From: Arcanobacterium phocisimile
GTDB taxonomy: Bacteria > Actinomycetota > Actinomycetes > Actinomycetales > Actinomycetaceae
Assembly: GCF_016904675.1 (NCBI RefSeq)
Contig: NZ_CP070228.1
Span: 310,001-374,000, forward strand
Reading direction: 5' to 3'
Length of the DNA stretch: 64,000 nucleotides
The position numbers were made by a program, and so were the translations under genes. A model generated the notes under the pieces. The model was given only the letters and a program-made list of their open reading frames with translations, was not told the origin of the DNA and did not search any database. Of the stretch, positions 25,487 to 34,423 are shown in pieces; the first letter of the stretch is position 1; each line of letters opens with the position of its first letter.

Positions 25487-26998
25487 ATGATGGAAGAGCT
25501 AAAAGGCGCGCGTCCACAGGACGAAAACGATGGTGTCGTTGGAGGTCAACAGTCCCAAGACAGAATGCAGACGCAGGCGTCGCCAGATCAGGTCTTCGAG
25601 CCGTTACTTGACCAAGCCCCGGCAGTAGATCAGCCAGATACTCCTTTAGAGTCTGCGGGTGAAACATACAATGATTTCGCTCCCCATCCGTTCACTAGGC
25701 CAGTAGGAGAACCAGAAGTAGCAGAACAGGTCACCGAGCCGGTCACCGAACAACCTGCGGCCGAGCCGGCGGAACACCAGTGGGCTAGCGCGCAACCATG
25801 GCAACAATACGGTCAGGCCGACACCGCTTTTGGTCCACAACCACAAACCTCGCCCTCATATATTGGCGTTCCAGTGGCTCGGCAGCCACGGCAGAAAAGT
25901 AAGCCTGGCTGGACGGCACTTATTGCTGCGTCGATCGTTGCCGCTTTGGTTGGTGGCGGAATCGGAATCGGTGCGAATGACTTTTTCAACCACCCCGGGC
26001 CCCGCCCAGCAACAATGCGCGCCGAAGAAAGCCCGTCAGGCACAACTCAGCTCGTCGACAGTTCGGTCGGTGCAGCTGATTGGCAAGCAGTTGCCAAAGA
26101 AGTCGGTACAACGGTTGTTTCGCTTGACGTCACGAGTGATACTGGCCAGTCTCAAGGCTCTGGTGTCATTATTGACGATGAAGGCCATATCTTGACCAAT
26201 AACCACGTGGTGTCAGGGGCAAACGAGCTTTTCGTTATGTTCTCCGACGGACGAGTTTTTGAAGGCGATATTGTGGGAACAGATGAAGCCACTGATCTCG
26301 CGGTGGTGGCAATTAAAGATGCACCAACGGATTTGGCAGTAGCGCGACTAGGAAGCTCTGCTGCACTGCAGGTAGGGCAGTCGGTTGCTGCTATTGGTAA
26401 CCCGATGGGCCTCGATTCAACTTTAACAACGGGAGTCATCTCCGCGCTTGACCGCCCTACTCAAGCAGACCGTGGCGCAAATGTCGTTACGAACGCAATC
26501 CAAATCGATGCAGCCATCAACCCAGGAAACTCTGGAGGGCCAGTATTTGATCAACAAGGTCGAGTTATCGGAATCGCATCGTCAATCATTACGGTGAAAA
26601 CTAGTTTTAGCGGACAAGGCGGGGGTTCGATCGGTTTGGGTTTTGCGATCCCGATCGATCTGGCAAAGAATGTTGCCCAACAATTGATCGATACCGGTCA
26701 CGCCGAACATGCCTTCCTTGGTGTTACTATCTCTAACGGTTTAGCTAAATTTGACGGTACCCGCCGAACCTCGGCAACCGTTAAAACAGTGGAACCAGGA
26801 ACTCCTGCAGATAAGGCCGGATTGCGCGAAGGTGACAACATCATCGAAGTAGACGGACGAAAGGTCTCAACCGCCACTGCGCTCACTGGCTACGTTCGCC
26901 AGTACCGTTCTGGAGATGCTATCAACCTCAAACTTGAGCGAGATGGTGAGCTGCTTGAAGTAGATGTCACGCTTGCAGCGCGCGAAGATCCGCGGTAA
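25487..26998 (+). CDS. Membrane-anchored HtrA-type serine protease with PDZ domain
   Basis: 503 residues. An acidic, Pro/Gln-rich N-terminal region of about 140 residues is followed by one membrane helix (141-163, GWTALIAASIVAALVGGG...), a trypsin-like domain with catalytic His240 (LTNNHVV), Asp270 (DEATDLAVV) and Ser349 (GNSGGPVFD), and one PDZ domain from about residue 405 to the end. This is the architecture of actinobacterial HtrA/PepD proteases, which degrade or refold damaged proteins on the outer face of the membrane. It lies between menD and menF and seems unrelated to menaquinone. Confidence 0.95.
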   Translation: MMEELKGARPQDENDGVVGGQQSQDRMQTQASPDQVFEPLLDQAPAVDQPDTPLESAGETYNDFAPHPFTRPVGEPEVAEQVTEPVTEQPAAEPAEHQWASAQPWQQYGQADTAFGPQPQTSPSYIGVPVARQPRQKSKPGWTALIAASIVAALVGGGIGIGANDFFNHPGPRPATMRAEESPSGTTQLVDSSVGAADWQAVAKEVGTTVVSLDVTSDTGQSQGSGVIIDDEGHILTNNHVVSGANELFVMFSDGRVFEGDIVGTDEATDLAVVAIKDAPTDLAVARLGSSAALQVGQSVAAIGNPMGLDSTLTTGVISALDRPTQADRGANVVTNAIQIDAAINPGNSGGPVFDQQGRVIGIASSIITVKTSFSGQGGGSIGLGFAIPIDLAKNVAQQLIDTGHAEHAFLGVTISNGLAKFDGTRRTSATVKTVEPGTPADKAGLREGDNIIEVDGRKVSTATALTGYVRQYRSGDAINLKLERDGELLEVDVTLAAREDPR

Positions 26999-27022
26999 AC
27001 CGCAGTCATGATATTCCAAAAT

Positions 27023-27075
27023 GGCACCCTGCGACACGCGAGGTCTATATAGACCTCTTCTTGCCGCAGGGCGCC
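27023..27075. terminator. Nested inverted repeats between converging genes
   Basis: Outer arms GGCACCCTGCG (27023-27033) and CGCAGGGCGCC (27065-27075, one mismatch) enclose a perfect 16-base palindrome AGGTCTATATAGACCT (27041-27056). It lies between the stop codons of the protease gene and menF. There is no marked T tract, so the terminator call is by position and stem strength. Confidence 0.55.
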
Positions 27076-27142
27076 GATTTGGTGCAGTACTCGCCTGAGA
27101 AGTAGGAGCTACAGCCTAAGAGCAGCACATCCCCGGCAAACC

Positions 27143-28447
27143 CTAAACCTGGAAAGCTCCCATAATCGGCGCAAACTTCGCTTCGGTTTCAGCAAGTTCC
27201 GCCTGCGGATCAGAATCTGCAACAATTCCGCCACCCGCCCAGGCACGCGCTCCGAACTCACCATCAATACGTGCACAGCGTAGCGCCACACACCACTGCC
27301 CAGCATTGCCCGAGCCCAGCCAACCAACAGGTGCGCCGAATCGGTCGCGATCGGTTGGTTCGACGTCGTTAATAATCTCTAACGCGCGAACCGTCGGGGT
27401 CCCGCCCAACGCAGCCGTTGGATGCAAGGTCCCAGCAACCTGTAAAGCATCCGCATTCGAAGCGAGCGTGGTGCGAATATCAGTGGCTAAATGTGAAACA
27501 TTAGGCAACTCAAGCACAAATGGGTCAGTGACATCTACTGATCCAATTTTGCGCAACGACTCCGCTGCTGAAGTCACTGCAACTTCATGTTCATGAAGAA
27601 TCTTCGGCGAACCAAGTAGTTCAGTAGCCGTGTCGGCAGCATCTTTGCCAACTGTGCCAGCTAGTACCCGGGTGAAAACCCCGTCGGCGCTACTTTGTGC
27701 CAATAATTCTGGTGTGGCTCCGACCAAGCCATCGACTCCAAATGTCCAGCAATCGTCGAAATGATCAGCCAGGTGTGAAATAAGATAGCGCTCGTCGATG
27801 GAGGAGTCGGCAACAACATCAAGTTGGCGCGCAATAACGACCTTTGTGACGTCGCCTTCTGAAATAGTTCGGGTAATGCTCTCAATGTCAGCCAAATATC
27901 GTTCCGGATCAACGGCGGGTTCAACCCTGGCAGTGCGGATCGGTTCGTATTGTGGCAAGACACCAACGAGTACTGCGTCCAGAAGTTCTTTTGCCTGTCG
28001 GCTTAAAGTGGTAAACACATCCTGATCATCGGGGCCGATCAGCGTTAAAAAAGCCTCTCCGGAGGTTTGAGAACCGGTTCCTGGGCCGGTAATTCCAACT
28101 ACAACCTGGGGCACGATGAGAGTTGACCCAGCTGGCGAATGAGGAGTAAAACTAAAGGAGCCAAAAGAAACTAAACCAGAACCAGGTTGACCGATCTCGT
28201 CGCGGATTTCAGCTGCATTTTCTATGTCATGCCACCATTGGGAAGCTAGAGCAAACCGGCGGCCATCTTCGTGGGAGCTTTGCGACGTTGGATCAAGATC
28301 AAAACGTGCTGCCTGGCCAGCTCCCACCAAACCGCTACCGTTTCGCAACCAGGCAAGCTGCTGGCGTTTCGAGGTCAGTAACGCCGCCAATTCAGGCGTC
28401 TTTGGTAGGCGAGTGGTTTGGGCGCGTAAATGTGGGATGGTGTACAT
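27143..28447 (-). CDS. menF: Isochorismate synthase
   Basis: Chorismate-utilising enzyme making isochorismate for menaquinone. The 434 residues from ATG 28447 carry the family core: ITRTISEGDVTKVVIARQLD, the ATPELLAQ segment, LAGTVGKDA, the catalytic LHPTAALGGTPT motif and the metal-binding C-terminal block GSGNAGQWCVALRCARIDG ... AWAGGGIVADSDPQAELAET. A longer open frame to 28546 overlaps the diverging menG gene and is not conserved. The gene probably has a leaderless promoter (TAACAT at 28455-28460). Confidence 0.95.
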   Translation of the reverse strand: MYTIPHLRAQTTRLPKTPELAALLTSKRQQLAWLRNGSGLVGAGQAARFDLDPTSQSSHEDGRRFALASQWWHDIENAAEIRDEIGQPGSGLVSFGSFSFTPHSPAGSTLIVPQVVVGITGPGTGSQTSGEAFLTLIGPDDQDVFTTLSRQAKELLDAVLVGVLPQYEPIRTARVEPAVDPERYLADIESITRTISEGDVTKVVIARQLDVVADSSIDERYLISHLADHFDDCWTFGVDGLVGATPELLAQSSADGVFTRVLAGTVGKDAADTATELLGSPKILHEHEVAVTSAAESLRKIGSVDVTDPFVLELPNVSHLATDIRTTLASNADALQVAGTLHPTAALGGTPTVRALEIINDVEPTDRDRFGAPVGWLGSGNAGQWCVALRCARIDGEFGARAWAGGGIVADSDPQAELAETEAKFAPIMGAFQV

Positions 28448-28454
28448 GTTTCGA

Positions 28455-28479
28455 ATGTTAGTGCGGAAAGTGATTAAAT
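28455..28479. promoter_or_regulatory. Back-to-back leaderless promoters of menF and menG
   Basis: Only 38 bases separate the two start codons. On the minus strand TAACAT (28455-28460) ends seven bases before the menF ATG; on the plus strand TTAAAT (28474-28479) ends six bases before the menG ATG. Neither gene has a Shine-Dalgarno sequence. The -10 boxes lie so close that the polymerases would compete, coupling the two genes. Confidence 0.55.
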
Positions 28480-28485
28480 GCAGAC

Positions 28486-29226
28486 ATGAAAAGAACGCTA
28501 TCGCTAAGCGCACAAACTGAAGTTGAAAATTCCCAGCACCGCGCATCGCTGGAGAAAAAACCGCACGATGTATCGAAGATGTTCGACGACGTCGCCCAAC
28601 ACTACGATCTGACGAACACTGTCTTAACTGGCGGGCTTGTGCACGTGTGGCGCAAGGTTACCCGGGAAGCAGTCGGCGCACGTGTGGGGCTGAAAGTTCT
28701 CGACGTTGCGTGTGGTACCGGCGCTTCCGCAGCTGGATATGCGGCCGACGGTGCAGACGTGATTGGCTGCGATTTCTCACCTGGCATGATTGCTCGCGGC
28801 CGGGAACTTCACCCAGGGTTGGATTTGCGGGTAGGTGACGCTACTGCGTTGCCGTTTGCGGATGAAGCATTCGACGTCGTGACAATTTCATATGGTTTGC
28901 GCAACGTGGTTGATACACAAGCAGCGTTGCGCGACATGCTGCGCGTGACTAAACGCGGCGGAAAGATCGTGGTTGCGGAGTTCTCCCAGCCAACGAATCC
29001 GCTATTCCGCGCCACCTATTTTGAGTTCATGCGTTTGGGTATGCCGCTGCTGTCGACGATTTTCTCGTCAGATGCGCCTGCTTATGATTACTTACGTGAG
29101 TCGATCCAGGCGTGGCATTCTCAAAAGGATCTTGCTGCTGTTATGCATGAAGCTGGATGGCGAAGCGTGGAATATAAGAACCTCACTAATGGAATTGTGG
29201 CATTGCACCGCGCAATTCGTAAATGA
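28486..29226 (+). CDS. menG: Demethylmenaquinone methyltransferase
   Basis: SAM-dependent C-methylation of demethylmenaquinone, the last core step of the pathway. The 246 residues include motif I VLDVACGTGASAAGY (71-85), the UbiE/MenG signatures MFDDVAQHYDLTNTVLTGG and SYGLRNVVDTQAALRDMLRV, and a C-terminal NLTNGIVALHRA. About 20 non-conserved residues precede the family core, so the true start may be slightly internal, but no better start signal is visible. It is divergent from menF. Confidence 0.95.
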   Translation: MKRTLSLSAQTEVENSQHRASLEKKPHDVSKMFDDVAQHYDLTNTVLTGGLVHVWRKVTREAVGARVGLKVLDVACGTGASAAGYAADGADVIGCDFSPGMIARGRELHPGLDLRVGDATALPFADEAFDVVTISYGLRNVVDTQAALRDMLRVTKRGGKIVVAEFSQPTNPLFRATYFEFMRLGMPLLSTIFSSDAPAYDYLRESIQAWHSQKDLAAVMHEAGWRSVEYKNLTNGIVALHRAIRK

Positions 29227-29398
29227 GTGATGGAAGCGACTTTAAGTGGCGTTTTTACTGTGAATTTGCGCGGCTTATGGCACGAAATGATTTTAGCAAC
29301 TAAACACTAACGTAAATGAGTTTGTTCTGAGTTCTTAGAGTGCTGTCAAAGTCCGTAGACTAAGGAAAGAAGTCCTAATCTATGAGCGAAAGCGGTGA

Positions 29399-30685
29399 AT
29401 GTTGTCCCGGTCTGAACATGCAGATGTGATTGTGGTGGGAGCCGGCCCTGGAGGTTCGGCGACCGCGCATTACCTCGCTCAAAATGGTGTCGATGTTTTA
29501 GTTCTCGAAAAGGCAACATTCCCGCGCGATAAAGTCTGCGGAGATGGTCTAACGCCCCGCGCGATGGCCGAGCTGATCCGGATGGGAATCTCCGTCCGTG
29601 AAGAAGATGGCTGGGTACGTAACTGGGGCGTGCGCGGTTATGGTGCTGGGCACGTTATTGAAGTTCCATGGCCAGAATTAGCTTCAGTTCCAAACTTCGG
29701 TTCGGCAATGCCACGCAAAGATTTAGACCACCTTCTGATCAAACATGCCGTAGCTTCTGGAGCGCGCTTGCGTGAAGGAGTGACCGTTCTCGGTCCAGTT
29801 GTGCACGAAAAATCTGGCCGAGTTGTTGGCGTGCGTGCACGCAATACTGCCGATGGCTCCCGCGGTGAAGAATTTACAATTTCGGCTCGATTCGTGGTCG
29901 ATTGTGGTGGTGTTTCGGCTCGTCTCGCTATCGCCACCGGGCGAGAAAAGGCGATGAATCGGCCGATGGGAGTTGCCCACCGCACCTACTTCCGCTCCCC
30001 GCTTGCCAACACTGACATGATGGAATCCCAGCTCGAACTATGGGCTGGTAAGCCCGGTGAATCAGAGTTACTGCCGGGATATGCGTGGATGTTCGCCGTC
30101 GGAGACGGTCTTGTTAACGTCGGTCTGGGCTCCCTGTCGTCAACTGCGCAACCCACCGGGGTTGATTACCGTGATGTCTTCACGAAGTGGATAGCCAACA
30201 CCCCCGATGAATGGGAACTCACCCCAGAAAACCAAGTAGGACGGTTGCGCGGAGCTGCTTTGCCAATGGCGTTCAATCGCAAGCCACACTACGAGAACGG
30301 TCTAGCCCTCGTTGGCGATGCCGGCGGCATGGTTTCGCCGTTTAACGGTGAAGGTATTGCCTATGCGATGGCGAGCGGGCGCATGGTTGCCGACTTTATC
30401 GCCCAGGCCCTCATCCGCCCAACAATTGGAGCGCAAGATCGCGTTATGGCACAGTACCCGCGCGAACTACGAGCCGAACTCGGCGGCTACTACACGTTAG
30501 GGCGCATTTTTGCCGCACTCATCGAGCGTCCGGAGATTATGCATCTGTGTGTGAAATACGGGTTACCGCGCCCAACCCTGATGAAATTAGTAATGAAGCT
30601 TCTTTCAGATTCCTATGATCGCCACGACGGCGATTGGATGGACAAAGTTATTACGACATTATCGAAGGTGGTTCCCAAAGCATGA
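29399..30685 (+). CDS. FAD-dependent geranylgeranyl-reductase family protein (probable menaquinone reductase MenJ)
   Basis: 428 residues. The FAD motif VIVVGAGPGGSATAHYL is at about 10-26, and the family motifs PRDKVCGDGLTPRAM and GDAGGMVSPFNGEGIAYAM are present. Members reduce isoprenoid double bonds; in mycobacteria the homologous MenJ reduces one bond of the menaquinone side chain. The position between menG and the nuo operon supports that role here. The ATG at 29399 is preceded by a weak GCGGTG. About 90 bases separate it from nuoA with no terminator seen, so co-transcription is possible. Confidence 0.88.
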   Translation: MLSRSEHADVIVVGAGPGGSATAHYLAQNGVDVLVLEKATFPRDKVCGDGLTPRAMAELIRMGISVREEDGWVRNWGVRGYGAGHVIEVPWPELASVPNFGSAMPRKDLDHLLIKHAVASGARLREGVTVLGPVVHEKSGRVVGVRARNTADGSRGEEFTISARFVVDCGGVSARLAIATGREKAMNRPMGVAHRTYFRSPLANTDMMESQLELWAGKPGESELLPGYAWMFAVGDGLVNVGLGSLSSTAQPTGVDYRDVFTKWIANTPDEWELTPENQVGRLRGAALPMAFNRKPHYENGLALVGDAGGMVSPFNGEGIAYAMASGRMVADFIAQALIRPTIGAQDRVMAQYPRELRAELGGYYTLGRIFAALIERPEIMHLCVKYGLPRPTLMKLVMKLLSDSYDRHDGDWMDKVITTLSKVVPKA

Positions 30686-30776
30686 CGATATATCACGAAC
30701 CATCAAATGCAGGAAAAAAGACGAGTAAGATTGATGTCTGTTCACCGCAGGCACTCAATGAAGGGTTGGAGGTCGC

Positions 30777-31136
30777 ATGAATCCCTACGTGCCACTGCTG
30801 ATCATGATCGCGGTTGCTTCTCTGGTTGGTATCGGAGGTCTGGCAGTCAGCGCCATCATCGGTCCAAAGCGTTACAACCGCGTCAAAGTAGCTAACTATG
30901 AATGCGGATTGGAACCAACGCCATCGGCTGGAGCCTCCGGACGTTTCCCTATCAAGTACTTCTTGACGGCAATGACGTTCATTATTTTCGATATCGAAGT
31001 TGTGTTCCTCTACCCTTGGGCTGTGTCAGCTAACCGGCTAGGACTTGCAAGTTTGATTGCGATTGCATCCTTCGTCTTCCTTATTACGGTCCCATTCATA
31101 TACGAATGGCGCCGTGGCGGCCTAGATTGGGAGTGA
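30777..31136 (+). CDS. nuoA: NADH-quinone oxidoreductase subunit A
   Basis: 119-residue membrane subunit with three helices, first gene of the nuo operon. The conserved loop ANYECGLEPTPSA and the acidic second-helix motif FDIEVVFLYPWA mark NuoA and belong to the quinone-channel/proton-pump junction. The ATG at 30777 has a strong GGAGGT at ideal spacing. The last residues (RRGGLDWE) are typical. Confidence 0.97.
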   Translation: MNPYVPLLIMIAVASLVGIGGLAVSAIIGPKRYNRVKVANYECGLEPTPSAGASGRFPIKYFLTAMTFIIFDIEVVFLYPWAVSANRLGLASLIAIASFVFLITVPFIYEWRRGGLDWE

Positions 31137-31141
31137 AATAA

Positions 31142-31699
31142 ATGGGTCTTGAAGAAAAAATCCCAGCAGGTATCGGCCTGACTACAGTTGAAGCACTTGC
31201 CGGATGGGCACAACAGCGCTCCCCGTGGCCAGTGACTATGGGTTTGGCATGCTGCGCTATTGAGATGATGTCCTTCGGTGCGACTCGTTTCGACGCCTCG
31301 CGAATTGGTATGGAAGTTTTCCGTGCATCGCCACGCCATGCAGACATCATGATCGTTTCTGGTCGTGTCAGCCACAAAATGGCTCCGGTCGTGCGCAACA
31401 TCTACGATCAAATGCCTGATCCGAAGTGGGTTATCTCCATGGGTGCATGTGCCTCCTCGGGTGGCGTGTTCAACAACTACGCTATCGTCCAAGGAATCGA
31501 CCACATCGTTCCGGTCGATATATACCTCCCAGGTTGCCCGCCACGTCCGGAGATGTTGATCAACGCCGTCTTCGAACTGCGTAACAACCTGATGAAGAAT
31601 CGACCATTGGGCGAACACCGCAAGGAAGTGGCCCGCAAGGCAGAAGCAGCCGCTTTGGCAGCTCTTCCACTCGAATCGCAGAAGGGATTGCTCGCATGA
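31142..31699 (+). CDS. nuoB: NADH-quinone oxidoreductase subunit B
   Basis: 185-residue peripheral subunit carrying the terminal [4Fe-4S] cluster N2 that reduces menaquinone. The ligand cysteines are C37-C38 (GLACCAIEM), C103 (MGACASSGG) and C132 (LPGCPPRPE). It starts five bases after nuoA and overlaps nuoC by four (ATGA). The C-terminus carries an extra basic/Ala-rich segment compared with short NuoB proteins. Confidence 0.97.
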   Translation: MGLEEKIPAGIGLTTVEALAGWAQQRSPWPVTMGLACCAIEMMSFGATRFDASRIGMEVFRASPRHADIMIVSGRVSHKMAPVVRNIYDQMPDPKWVISMGACASSGGVFNNYAIVQGIDHIVPVDIYLPGCPPRPEMLINAVFELRNNLMKNRPLGEHRKEVARKAEAAALAALPLESQKGLLA

Positions 31700-32394
31700 C
31701 CGATCATGGTTCCGTGACCCAAAGCGGGGCAGGCGCAGAATACGTCACCACCCGTAAAGGCATGTGGGGCGTGAAGAACGGCGCCGACACAACCGGATTT
31801 AATGGCCACGAAGAAATAGTTACCATCGCGCAACCAGCTCATCGCCCATACGGCGGTTGGTTCGATGAGGTCGTCGACATTCTTGGCGAACTGCTCACTG
31901 CAGATGGTCTCACCCCCGCAGACGTGATCGAAAAGGTCACCACGCAATATGGTGAACTCGTCATCTTTATCAAGCGCGAACACCTCGTTCGCGTTGCTCG
32001 TTACTTGCGTGATGATCAAGATCTGCGGTTTGAGTTGTGCCTCGGTGTTTCCGCCGTGCACTACCCGGAAGATCAGGGCCGCGAACTCCACGGCTTTTAC
32101 ACATTCTTCTCCATCACCCATAACCGTGCACTGTCTCTCGAGGTCACCACGCCAGAAAACGATCCGCATATTCCATCAATCGTTGGCGTCTACCCAGGCA
32201 ATGATTGGCCAGAGCGTGAAGCATGGGACTTGATGGGCATCGTTTTCGACGGCCACCCTGGCTTAACTCGCTCTGTTATGCCAGATGACTGGATCGGACA
32301 CCCACAACGCAAGGATTACCCACTTGGTGGTATTCCAGTTGAGTATAAGGGCGCTGTTATTCCGCCACCGGACACACGCAGGGAGTACAACTAA
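31696..32394 (+). CDS. nuoC: NADH-quinone oxidoreductase subunit C
   Basis: 232-residue peripheral-arm subunit (30-kDa family). The signature [20 protein letters not shown] is followed by the usual C-terminal [15 protein letters not shown] and [15 protein letters not shown]. It is separate from NuoD, unlike the fused NuoCD of enterobacteria. Start and stop codons overlap those of nuoB and nuoD. Confidence 0.97.
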   Translation: MTDHGSVTQSGAGAEYVTTRKGMWGVKNGADTTGFNGHEEIVTIAQPAHRPYGGWFDEVVDILGELLTADGLTPADVIEKVTTQYGELVIFIKREHLVRVARYLRDDQDLRFELCLGVSAVHYPEDQGRELHGFYTFFSITHNRALSLEVTTPENDPHIPSIVGVYPGNDWPEREAWDLMGIVFDGHPGLTRSVMPDDWIGHPQRKDYPLGGIPVEYKGAVIPPPDTRREYN

Positions 32395-33743
32395 TGACTA
32401 CCCAGATGCCACACGCAACGCGTGGAATCAATGAAGAAGAGTCCAATTCATACACCAGCTTCGAAGCTGTTGGTGGCGATTGGGCCGATATCGCTCGCGC
32501 AGCCGAGCAAGTCGGCGAAGAACATATCGTCGTCAACCTCGGCCCAGTCCATCCATCCACTCACGGTGTTTTGCGTGTTCAGGTTGAGCTTGACGGCGAA
32601 AACGTTAAGGAAGTCCGTGCAGCGACTGGTTTCTTGCACACCGGTATTGAGAAGAATATGGAATACCGCACCTGGACGCAAGGTGTCGCATTCTGTACTC
32701 GAATGGACTACGTAGCACCCATCTTCCAAGAAGTCGCCTACTGCTTGGGTGTAGAAAAGATGCTTGGTATCGCCGATCAGGTGCCGCAGCGTGCCCAAGC
32801 GATCCGTGTGCTCTTAATGGAGCTCACTCGAATCTCCTCCCACCTCGTGGGCATCGGCTCGGGTGGAAATGAACTAGGTGCAACCACCATGCTTACCCTG
32901 ACCTTCCGAGCCCGTGAAGATATTTTACGGTTACTTGAAGATGTCACAGGTTTGCGTATGAACCACGAGTACATACGCCCAGGCGGTGTTCTTAACGACG
33001 TGCCAGAAGGCTTCACCGACTACTGCCGTGAACTCCTTCCAAAGGTCCGCCAGACGATTTCCGAAATGCAAGACCTGACGATGAAGAACCCCATCTTCCT
33101 CGATCGTCACGTCAATGTTGGTGTTTCGCCGCTATCGTCGATGATGGCACTGTCCATGACTGGCCCATCGGTGCGCGCAGCTGGAATCCCATGGGATCTG
33201 CGCAAGACCCAGCCATACTGTGGATATGAAAAGTATGAGTTTGATGTGCCGGTGGCAGACAAAGCTGACGCATACAACCGTATCGACGTAAAGTTCCGCG
33301 AATGCTACGAGTCATTGCGCATCTGCTACCAGGTCCTCGACGAACTCGACAAGACCGCTGGCGAGCCAGTGATTGTTGGCGACAAAAAGATCGCCTGGCC
33401 AGCACAGTTGTCCATCGCTGGTGACGGCCAAGGCTCAACCCCAGAGCATGTTCGTGAAATCATGACCGAATCAATGGAATCCCTCATCCACCACTTCAAG
33501 CTGGTAACCGAAGGTTTCCGCGTGCCACCGGGCCAAAGCTACACAATGGTTGAACATCCAAAGGGGGTATTCGGCGTACATTTAGTTTCCGACGGCGGAA
33601 CGCGCCCGTACCGTGCACACTTCCGTGACCCTGGTTTCAACAACCTGCAATCGCTATCTGTGATGGCCGAAGGTGGCATGTTGGCCGATCTTATTGTTTC
33701 GCTCGCCGGTGTCGATCCGGTTATGGGAGGAGTCGATCGTTAA
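32394..33743 (+). CDS. nuoD: NADH-quinone oxidoreductase subunit D
   Basis: 449-residue 49-kDa-type subunit that forms the quinone site with NuoB. Visible are the conserved NLGPVHPSTHGVLRV strand with the quinone-site His, GFLHTGIEKNMEYRTW, ELTRISSHLVGIGSGG, and the family signature RMNHEYIRPGGVLNDVP. A short acidic extension of about 40 residues precedes the conserved core. The start overlaps the nuoC stop by one base. Confidence 0.97.
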   Translation: MTTQMPHATRGINEEESNSYTSFEAVGGDWADIARAAEQVGEEHIVVNLGPVHPSTHGVLRVQVELDGENVKEVRAATGFLHTGIEKNMEYRTWTQGVAFCTRMDYVAPIFQEVAYCLGVEKMLGIADQVPQRAQAIRVLLMELTRISSHLVGIGSGGNELGATTMLTLTFRAREDILRLLEDVTGLRMNHEYIRPGGVLNDVPEGFTDYCRELLPKVRQTISEMQDLTMKNPIFLDRHVNVGVSPLSSMMALSMTGPSVRAAGIPWDLRKTQPYCGYEKYEFDVPVADKADAYNRIDVKFRECYESLRICYQVLDELDKTAGEPVIVGDKKIAWPAQLSIAGDGQGSTPEHVREIMTESMESLIHHFKLVTEGFRVPPGQSYTMVEHPKGVFGVHLVSDGGTRPYRAHFRDPGFNNLQSLSVMAEGGMLADLIVSLAGVDPVMGGVDR

Positions 33744-34423
33744 TGAGTGCCCCATACGAACCTCACGTTGAAGAAAAGTTCCGGGCCGAGGCCGCCGAAG
33801 TAGTTGCGCGCTACCCAGAATCTCGTTCAGCTATTATGCCGCTGTTGCACCTTGTTCAATCAATCGATGGATTCTGCTCGCCTCGTGGTATCACGCTCGT
33901 CGCCGATATTTTAGGACTCACTCGCGCCCAAGTTTCCGCGGTAGCGACCTTCTACTCCCAGTATCGCCGTCATCCCAATGGTGAGTACAACGTTGGTGTG
34001 TGTACCAACGCCCTGTGCGCAGTGATGGGTGGCGACCTCATTTGGGATGAGCTTTCCGAATATGTCGGTGTTGGTCATGACGAAACAACTGAAGACGGCA
34101 AGATCACCCTCGAGCAACTCGAATGTAATGCTGGCTGTGACTACGCTCCAGTCATTATGGTGAATTGGGAATTCTTCGATAACCAGACCCCAGCGTCAGC
34201 CAAACAGATCGTTGATGATATTCGCGCTGGCCGAGACATCAAGCCAACGCGTGGACCAGACAAAGTCCACACCTTCAAAGAAATTTCGCGTGTGCTCGCT
34301 GGCTTCGAAGACGGACACGTTGATGAAGGACCGGCAGCTGGCGAAGCTTCGTTGCGTGGTCTGAAGATTGCGCGTGCGCACGATTGGACTGCGCCACGCC
34401 CAGAAGGAGGAGACGCACAGTGA
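33743..34423 (+). CDS. nuoE: NADH-quinone oxidoreductase subunit E
   Basis: 226-residue thioredoxin-fold subunit holding the [2Fe-2S] cluster N1a. Cysteines occur as CTNALCAVMGG and CNAGCDYAPVIMV, as in the 24-kDa family. A C-terminal extension of about 70 residues beyond the cluster domain (GPDKVHTFKEISRVLAG...) is common in actinobacteria. It overlaps nuoD by one base and the nuoF GTG start by four. Confidence 0.96.
   Translation: MSAPYEPHVEEKFRAEAAEVVARYPESRSAIMPLLHLVQSIDGFCSPRGITLVADILGLTRAQVSAVATFYSQYRRHPNGEYNVGVCTNALCAVMGGDLIWDELSEYVGVGHDETTEDGKITLEQLECNAGCDYAPVIMVNWEFFDNQTPASAKQIVDDIRAGRDIKPTRGPDKVHTFKEISRVLAGFEDGHVDEGPAAGEASLRGLKIARAHDWTAPRPEGGDAQ

Noticed and set aside
30707-30895. 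62-codon frame just upstream of and overlapping nuoA
   Set aside because: It overlaps the start of nuoA in another frame, has a Arg/His/Ser-rich random composition and no separate start signal.
31010-32169. Two long minus-strand frames (about 200 and 230 codons)
   Set aside because: Both are antisense to nuoA, nuoB and nuoC, with no family features or start signals.
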